Assembly: GCA_028275645.1 (NCBI GenBank)
Contig: JAPWUH010000035.1
Span: 1-9,561, forward strand
Length of the DNA stretch: 9,561 nt
DNA from: Caldivirga sp.
GTDB lineage: Archaea; Thermoproteota; Thermoprotei; Thermoproteales; Thermocladiaceae
Direction of reading: 5' to 3'
The notes beneath the pieces were generated by a model that did not search any database, was not told where the DNA came from, and saw only the letters and a list, made by a program, of their open reading frames with translations. Of this stretch, positions 5,972-9,561 are shown one piece after another; position 1 is the first letter of the stretch; each line of letters opens with the position of its first letter. The translations under genes and the position numbers were made by a program.

Positions 5972-5983
5972 CTTATTTTTAAG
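5972..5983 (-). promoter_or_regulatory. TATA-like box of the coiled-coil gene
   Basis: On the minus strand cttaaaaataag is centred about 31 bp before ATG 5946. Confidence 0.5.
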
Positions 5984-6046
5984 CCTTTGTATTATACTGA
6001 ACTTTAAGACCATCGAAGACTTAGTTAATCGGCGTCGTATGGAGGC

Positions 6047-6166
6047 ATATTCTTCGACCCTAAGCCAAAAAGACGCGGGAAGAATCTATTCAACTTCAGT
6101 AATGAGCTTAATCTACTGGTTAAGTTGGTTAATGGCAACCGACCTCCTTCTCGCCTTTTAAGGTAA
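6047..6166 (+). pseudogene. Relic of the N-terminus of an archaeal P-loop ATPase
   Basis: The frame reads FFDPKPKRRGKNLFNFSNEL followed by LLVKLVNGNRP, then diverges and stops at 6166. This matches the conserved start of archaeal ATPases of the PF01637 type, which typically begin FDPRPK.RREDLFDRE.EL and continue RPL into a Walker A motif. Here the sequence breaks just after GNRP, and no GxxxxGKT is found downstream. The codon where the start Met is expected is ATA (6047-6049). Only ~39 codons survive. Family knowledge: these ATPases are multicopy accessory genes in thermophilic archaea. The short match makes this moderately certain. Confidence 0.5.
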
Positions 6167-6275
6167 GGATCTTCTTAAGGTTTAGGGTTATCTGCCTTTT
6201 ACTGCGTGTCAAGATGATTGCTGAGGATCTATGAGCTGTGAAGCCAACACGCACCTATTTGACAAAATGGTCAAG

Positions 6276-6553
6276 CCCCGCCCCTTCTAGGGGCGGGGTT
6301 GTTCCGCTACGTGGGTTTCATTGCGTTGGGTTTTGTGAGTCTCAGTTTTGCATGGGTGTTTGGTGCTTGGGTTGGTGCCCCTAGAAGGGGGTTATTTCCC
6401 TTGCCTTAGATGAGCCGGTGGGGCGATACCCCACCATTCACCACCACCCCAAGAACAAAACCACTAACCCCCCAAAGAAGGGGCAACACCCAAGACCCCA
6501 GCAGTGAAACCCCACCCAAAAGGCGGGAAGGGGTCATGATCCCTTCACTCAAC
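6276..6553. other. GC-rich foldback element with nested stems, possible transposon end or structured RNA
   Basis: Perfect pairs: 6276-6285/6289-6298 (ccccgcccct/aggggcgggg, loop tct); 6378-6382/6386-6390 (cccct/agggg, loop aga); 6417-6423/6429-6435 (ggtgggg/ccccacc); 6329-6336/6455-6462 (ggttttgt/acaaaacc), enclosing 6365-6377/6442-6454 (11 of 13 paired); 6503-6508/6544-6549 (agtgaa/ttcact) abutting 6509-6513/6530-6534 (acccc/ggggt). The plus strand is G/T-rich from 6299 to 6377 and A/C-rich from 6430 to 6520, so the region folds back on itself. It ends in TCAAC (6549-6553), like the TnpB right end at 1421-1425. A 63-codon frame from 6410 has low-complexity Pro/Thr/Arg composition and overlaps the fold; I do not call it a gene. 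Confidence 0.5.
6281..6390. repeat. 13-nt perfect inverted repeats, each itself a hairpin
   Basis: ccccttctagggg (6281-6293) and cccctagaagggg (6378-6390) are exact reverse complements 84 bp apart. Each can also fold alone into a 5-bp stem with a triloop (tct or aga). Confidence 0.75.
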
Positions 6554-6583
6554 ATCCTAATGAATCCGCTGTGTAGGGGTAGG

Positions 6584-6591
6584 TTTTTATA
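6584..6591 (+). promoter_or_regulatory. TATA-like box of the membrane protein gene
   Basis: tttttata is centred 25-26 bp before ATG 6613 but only about 13 bp before ATG 6601. Leaderless spacing therefore favours 6613 as the start. Confidence 0.5.
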
Positions 6592-6612
6592 CTTCATATA
6601 ATGCGTTGTGTT

Positions 6613-7239
6613 ATGCATGAGCTGCTTTACTACGTGATACTTGCCTTTGCAGTTAGCTTCATTAGTAATGTAACTCCGTTCTTTGGGGCTGCCTACACGG
6701 TTTACGCTTCGCTCATACTTCTTGACCTTAAGCCCACCATACCTCTGGTGGCCCTTTTCATAGTTGTCACGGCTCTGGGGGCTGCTGTATCCAAGAACAT
6801 AATGTACCTCATTGGTGTTGCCCTCAGGAGGCCCATGTCTAGGGGTAGGAATATGGTGCTGTTGAGGGGTTTGCTTAAACTGGGCTACATGTGGCTTATA
6901 GTGGTTATCCTAGCCATAATACCCGGGCTACCCCTCGATGACTATGTATACGTGGGTACTGGGGCAGCTGGGGCTAGTTTAACAAGGTTAAACGCATACG
7001 TGCTGTTGGGTAAGTTAATTAAGAGCGCTATTGAGATTCCCATAGAGTTAACCATGCTTAGGGCAGCGTATGAGGCGACGTCAATGCTTGGCCTAACTAG
7101 ACTGGACTTCCAGATTGCCTTCGCAGTAGCCTTCACCGTGGCCGGCATCATGCTTTATAGGCTGGATTGGCTTAGTATATACAATTGGCTTAGGGGGAGG
7201 ATCAGCCTACTCCCTGAGGTACCGGAGACTGAGGATTAA
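6613..7239 (+). CDS. Polytopic membrane protein, possibly VTT/DedA-like
   Basis: 208 residues from ATG 6613; an in-frame ATG at 6601 would add MRCV but is too close to the TATA-like box. About five or six hydrophobic segments are visible, including LLYYVILAFAVSFISNV at the N-terminus, PLVALFIVVTALGAAV, YMWLIVVILAIIPGL and FQIAFAVAFTVAGIML near the C-terminus. The order of a short helix, NVTPFFGAAYTVY, then a helix followed by SKNIMYLIG loosely recalls the VTT/DedA fold, whose members are lipid scramblases or transport-related proteins. The match is weak and the key DedA acidic and arginine residues are not evident. The gene converges on the SDR gene and shares TTAA (7236-7239) with it. Confidence 0.75.
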   Translation: MHELLYYVILAFAVSFISNVTPFFGAAYTVYASLILLDLKPTIPLVALFIVVTALGAAVSKNIMYLIGVALRRPMSRGRNMVLLRGLLKLGYMWLIVVILAIIPGLPLDDYVYVGTGAAGASLTRLNAYVLLGKLIKSAIEIPIELTMLRAAYEATSMLGLTRLDFQIAFAVAFTVAGIMLYRLDWLSIYNWLRGRISLLPEVPETED

Positions 7240-7958
7240 CGCACCCTGAGCCTAAATCCACCGTCAACGGGGATGACGGCTCCATTAACCCACTCGGATT
7301 GATCCGATAGAAGCCAAATTATGACATTGGCGATATCCTCAGGTGGTGCCGAGGAATCGCCAAGCCTCCTCGTACTCCTCCAATCCCTCCCAGGCTTAAA
7401 ATCATGCCTAATACCCCCTGGCGCAACAACATTAACCCTAATACCCCTATCCAGCAACTCTGAGGCAAGGGTCTCGGCAACCCTCGATAACGCTGCCTTA
7501 GAGGCTACGTAGGCCACGTGGTTGGGCCAATTGACGTATGGACCCCAGATTGCCGTTACCATTACTATTGAGCCACGTTTCATTAATGGTACGGCTGCCT
7601 TAACCGTGAGTAGGTGGGCTGCAAGATTAACCCTAACCATGTTGAATATGTCATCCTCACTAACCTCACTAATCCCACCCTCAACATACCCGCCAAGCAC
7701 GGTCACCAAGCCGTCTAAGCCGCCCAATGCTTCATAAGCCTTATGTACCGCCTCCTCAGCTCCCTTGGCCGTGCTTAAGTCACCCTTAATAGCCTCTATC
7801 CTACCGTATCTGGATAACTCAGCCTTAAGCGCATTAAGCCTGGCCTCATTCCTGGCTATAACGGCCACTGATGCACCATTCACTAAGGCCAGGTAGGCCG
7901 TGGCGGAGCCTGTACCTGGTCCAGCGCCAGCTATGATAATCCGCTTACCGTTAAGCAT
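7236..7958 (-). CDS. SDR-family NAD(P)-dependent oxidoreductase
   Basis: 240 residues, classical short-chain dehydrogenase length. The nucleotide-binding motif is GAGPGTG (11-17), a variant of TGxxxGxG. Arg36 after the second strand (VAVIARNEARL) favours NADP(H). Asp60 (IKGDLS) would contact the adenine, the usual NNAG is replaced by VLGG (87-90), Asn111 (VNLAAH) is conserved, and the active site has Tyr150 and Lys154 (YVASK). The serine normally about 13 residues before the Tyr is not seen; the segment is VTAIWG with Ala136 at the aligned place. The C-terminal part has VNVVAPGGI and GAVIPVDGG, normal for the family. Substrate unknown; FabG-like reductases and sugar or alcohol dehydrogenases are possible. 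It has its own TATA-like box and overlaps the convergent membrane protein gene by 4 nt. Confidence 0.9.
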   Translation of the reverse strand: MLNGKRIIIAGAGPGTGSATAYLALVNGASVAVIARNEARLNALKAELSRYGRIEAIKGDLSTAKGAEEAVHKAYEALGGLDGLVTVLGGYVEGGISEVSEDDIFNMVRVNLAAHLLTVKAAVPLMKRGSIVMVTAIWGPYVNWPNHVAYVASKAALSRVAETLASELLDRGIRVNVVAPGGIRHDFKPGRDWRSTRRLGDSSAPPEDIANVIIWLLSDQSEWVNGAVIPVDGGFRLRVR

Positions 7959-7979
7959 AGCACCCTTAACTCGACCTGG

Positions 7980-7987
7980 CTTTAAAG
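7980..7987 (-). promoter_or_regulatory. TATA-like box of the SDR gene
   Basis: ctttaaag is centred about 25 bp before ATG 7958. Confidence 0.5.
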
Positions 7988-8026
7988 GGTAATCCTCTGT
8001 GATTCCATAGATGAGTTAAGGTTATG

Positions 8027-8035
8027 CTTTTAAAC
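8027..8035 (+). promoter_or_regulatory. TATA-like box of the AIM24-family gene
   Basis: cttttaaac is centred 25 bp before GTG 8056 and supports that start. The two divergent promoters (SDR and AIM24) lie within a 97-bp gap. Confidence 0.5.
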
Positions 8036-8055
8036 TAAGGGCCATTAGGTTTAAT

Positions 8056-8733
8056 GTGGTTGAGTTTAAGATAATGGGTAGTGATATACAGCACCTGCTC
8101 ATAGACCTGGGCCCTGGAGAGAGGGTTTACGTTGAAGGCGGGCACCTAATATGGAAATCAAGCACAGTTAGCCTAAAGGCCACAACAGGCGGCTTGCTCT
8201 CAGGCCTTAAGAGGGCCTTAACTGGGGCAAGCTTCTTCGTGCTTGAGGTTGAGGGCCCTGGTGAAGCTGATGTAGCCGGCTTCGCCCCAGGTAAGGTAGT
8301 TGAGATTGACTTGGATGGTTCGAGAGGTGTTATGGTTGAGCATAGGAGCTTCCTGGCCATGGAGACCACCGTTAATTACGACGTTAAGTTAACGGGGTTA
8401 GGCTTCGGTTGGCTTGGTGGGGAGGGATTACTCATGGCGCATCTGAAGGGTTCAGGTAGGGTGTTTATACATGCCATTGGTGACGCATTAACCATAGACC
8501 TGGGCCCAGGGGAGGCTATTGACGCCGAGGCTGGGCACATTCTAGCCTTTGAGGATGGTATGAGGGTGGGCATTAGGAGGGTTGGTGGATTGAGGACGAT
8601 GCTCTTCGGGGAGGAGGGCATATGGCTAGCCCACGTTGAGGGGCCTGGTAGGGTTTGGCTTAGGACATTAAGCCGTCAACAAGTCATAATGGGCCTAATG
8701 CCGGAACTAGCCCAAGTAGCGCGGTCAACCTAA
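8056..8733 (+). CDS. AIM24 family protein (TIGR00266 / DUF124)
   Basis: 225 residues from GTG 8056 (MVEFKIMGSDIQHLLIDLGP). The pattern of short beta strands and Gly-rich turns is that of AIM24: FKIMGSDIQHLLIDLGPGE, an early GGHLIWKSS, GLLSGLKRALTGASFFV, then GLGFGWLGGEGLLMAHLKGSG. Two internal repeats are clear: IDLGPGERVYVEGGHL near residue 17 and IDLGPGEAIDAEAGHI near residue 152, together with LEVEGPGE and AHVEGPGR, in line with the duplicated beta-barrel fold. Known of the family: widespread and soluble in prokaryotes, with the eukaryotic homologue needed for mitochondrial architecture; biochemical role not established. It is monocistronic and divergent from the SDR gene. Confidence 0.9.
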   Translation: MVEFKIMGSDIQHLLIDLGPGERVYVEGGHLIWKSSTVSLKATTGGLLSGLKRALTGASFFVLEVEGPGEADVAGFAPGKVVEIDLDGSRGVMVEHRSFLAMETTVNYDVKLTGLGFGWLGGEGLLMAHLKGSGRVFIHAIGDALTIDLGPGEAIDAEAGHILAFEDGMRVGIRRVGGLRTMLFGEEGIWLAHVEGPGRVWLRTLSRQQVIMGLMPELAQVARST

Positions 8734-8778
8734 GTCCAAATACCGCGTGATTAATGCAAATACACAATTTTAATGCAC

Positions 8779-8788
8779 TTATTAATAC
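8779..8788 (+). promoter_or_regulatory. TATA-like box upstream of the stem-loop at 8799
   Basis: cttattaata precedes the 8799-8862 stem-loop. No ORF begins at the expected distance. Transcription would start about 8808, slightly inside the 5' arm, so the assignment is weak. Confidence 0.25.
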
Positions 8789-8798
8789 CGACCTCTCA

Positions 8799-8863
8799 GT
8801 AACCTCAGCCAGCTTAACGGTCATGAGGAACCCCTAGCTGCGTAGCCGTAGGCAGAGGTTACA
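8799..8863 (+). ncRNA. Candidate small structured RNA in an intergenic gap
   Basis: gtaacctcagcc (8799-8810) pairs with ggcagaggttac (8851-8862), with 11 of 12 positions complementary and one A-A mismatch. Inside, cagct (8810-8814) can pair with agctg (8836-8840) in competition with the last outer pair, and ggt/acc can close a loop containing catgagga. Directly after gaggtt comes ACA (8861-8863), then gtttt. A stem followed at once by ACA recalls H/ACA guide RNAs, and TGA plus GA near the tip could form part of a kink-loop, but the pocket geometry is not canonical. Could also be a terminator-like or chance structure. Confidence 0.3.
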
Positions 8864-8951
8864 GTTTTGCATCAATTTTAATGTGGAAAGGATGAAGTGG
8901 CGGGGACTTGGTGCTTAAATTTCATGTTGAAGAGAGTATTAATAAGGTATT

Positions 8952-8960
8952 GTGTTTAAC
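8952..8960 (+). promoter_or_regulatory. TATA-like box of the PfkB kinase gene
   Basis: gtgtttaac is centred about 22 bp before ATG 8978. The spacing is slightly short for this window. Confidence 0.4.
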
Positions 8961-8977
8961 CTTAAGGGTGTTGGTGC

Positions 8978-9561
8978 ATGTCATTGGATGTCGTGTCTCT
9001 TGGCGAGTTGCTTGTGGAGTTTGTTAGGAGGGAGAGGGATGTTATGCATACTGTGCCAGGGGATTATGTGGGTCCCTTCCCTAGTGGTGCACCCGCCATA
9101 ACTATTGATAGCTGTGCCAGGCTTGGCTTGAGGTCTGGTTTCATAGGTGTTGTTGGTGCTGATGATTTCGGCGGAATGCTTGTAATGAGGCTTAAATCCG
9201 ACGGCGTCGACACCTCTAGGATCAGGGTTGATGAGGGGTCAGCTACGGCTATGGCTTTTGTTGCCTATAGGTCTGATGGCAGCAGGAGGTTCGTATTTAC
9301 ACTGAAGTCCTCGGCATCAGCAAGGCTCTCGCCGGTTGATGTGGACCCGGAGTATGTGGCTAGGGCAAGGGTCCTCCACATTTCCGGGTCCACAATGTAC
9401 ATAAGCAGGTCCTCCCGTGAAGCCTGCATGAGGGCTGTGGAGGTGGTTAAGGGCAGTAACACTATCATCACCCTGGACCCTAATATCAGGTTGGAGTTGG
9501 AGCCCCTGGAGAGGATTAGGGAAGTGATGAGGGAGGTAATTAGGCATGTAAATATACTCCT
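8978..9561 (+). CDS. PfkB-family sugar kinase, KDG-kinase-like, 3' end outside window
   Basis: ATG 8978 is the first in-frame start after a TAA at 8963, and the frame runs open to the right edge (194 codons and two bases). Ribokinase/PfkB features: N-terminal VSLGELLVEF, the sugar-binding segment PSGAPAITIDSCARLG (35-50), GVVGADDFGGML (57-68), GVDTSRI (76-82), SARLSPVDVDPEYV (114-127) and DPNIRLELE (168-176). The SARLSP and DPNIR elements recall archaeal 2-keto-3-deoxygluconate kinase of the semi-phosphorylative Entner-Doudoroff pathway. The Asn usual in GGAPANVA is Ile41 here, so the substrate may differ. The C-terminal half with the catalytic GxGD Asp lies beyond the window. A TATA-like box at 8952-8960 fits leaderless expression. 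Confidence 0.88.
   Translation, partial: MSLDVVSLGELLVEFVRRERDVMHTVPGDYVGPFPSGAPAITIDSCARLGLRSGFIGVVGADDFGGMLVMRLKSDGVDTSRIRVDEGSATAMAFVAYRSDGSRRFVFTLKSSASARLSPVDVDPEYVARARVLHISGSTMYISRSSREACMRAVEVVKGSNTIITLDPNIRLELEPLERIREVMREVIRHVNIL

Noticed and set aside
6040..6162. 40-codon ORF MEAYSSTLSQKDAG... in another frame
   Set aside because: The overlapping frame matches an ATPase N-terminus far better; this ORF has no recognisable feature.
6205..6245. gatgatt...ctga...tatgag as a box C/D sRNA
   Set aside because: C and D box spacing is too short and the boxes deviate from RUGAUGA/CUGA.
6276..6305. The 10-bp GC hairpin followed by ttgttcc as an intrinsic terminator
   Set aside because: Archaeal termination depends mainly on T-runs, there is no complete gene directly upstream, and the hairpin fits better as part of the larger foldback.
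6410..6601. 63-codon ORF (MSRWGDTPPFTTTPRTK...) in the foldback region
   Set aside because: Low-complexity Pro/Thr/Arg composition forced by the C-rich fold; no promoter at the right distance. It might be the tail of a former tnpB, but I see no RuvC motif.
8760..8885. caattttaatg present twice (near 8765 and 8873)
   Set aside because: Eleven AT-rich bases can recur by chance in an intergenic gap, and no further similarity flanks them.

Overview
The window looks like chromosomal DNA of a hyperthermophilic crenarchaeote, most likely a member of the Thermoproteales related to Vulcanisaeta or Caldivirga. Supporting signs are a tRNA-Tyr(GUA) with an archaeal C1-G72 pair and a canonical-position intron, a TATA-like box centred about 22-31 bp upstream of most start codons with no Shine-Dalgarno site (leaderless transcription), a PaREP1-family gene, and a KDG-kinase-like PfkB protein. 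The organism assignment is an inference from these traits, not from a database match.

Left part (1-1751): a TnpB (IS200/IS605 OrfB) gene enters from the left edge, so its true start is outside the window. Its last ~125 bp can fold into an H-type pseudoknot and two hairpins and end in TCAAC. This is the layout expected of an omega-RNA scaffold followed by the element's right end. The flanking DNA is an opposite-strand gene that is broken twice: by a 1-nt frameshift at an A4 run and by the TnpB insertion itself. The natural guide of this TnpB would therefore be a piece of the interrupted gene.

Middle-left (1752-4115): an intron-containing tRNA-Tyr, an IorA-like 2x[4Fe-4S] protein without a recognisable thiamine-diphosphate motif, a class II tRNA-Ser(GGA) with encoded CCA, and a small retropepsin-like (clan AA) aspartic protease.

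Middle (4169-6583): gene decay and accessory DNA. It holds a PaREP1 gene split by an in-frame TAA exactly where family members have Gln, a largely empty 485-bp stretch with one possible 46-codon ORF, a membrane-anchored coiled-coil protein built on seven 21-bp repeats, a relic of the N-terminus of an archaeal ATPase, and a GC-rich foldback of about 280 bp (6276-6553) with nested stems and perfect 13-nt inverted repeats. That foldback resembles a transposon end or a stand-alone structured RNA and is the least explained object in the window.

Right part (6584-9561): ordinary genes. They are a polytopic membrane protein, a convergent SDR oxidoreductase overlapping it by 4 nt, an AIM24-family protein, a short intergenic stem-loop that may be a small RNA, and the N-terminal 194 codons of a PfkB-family sugar kinase running off the right edge. 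Genes are mostly monocistronic, each with its own TATA-like box, and no multi-gene operon is evident.
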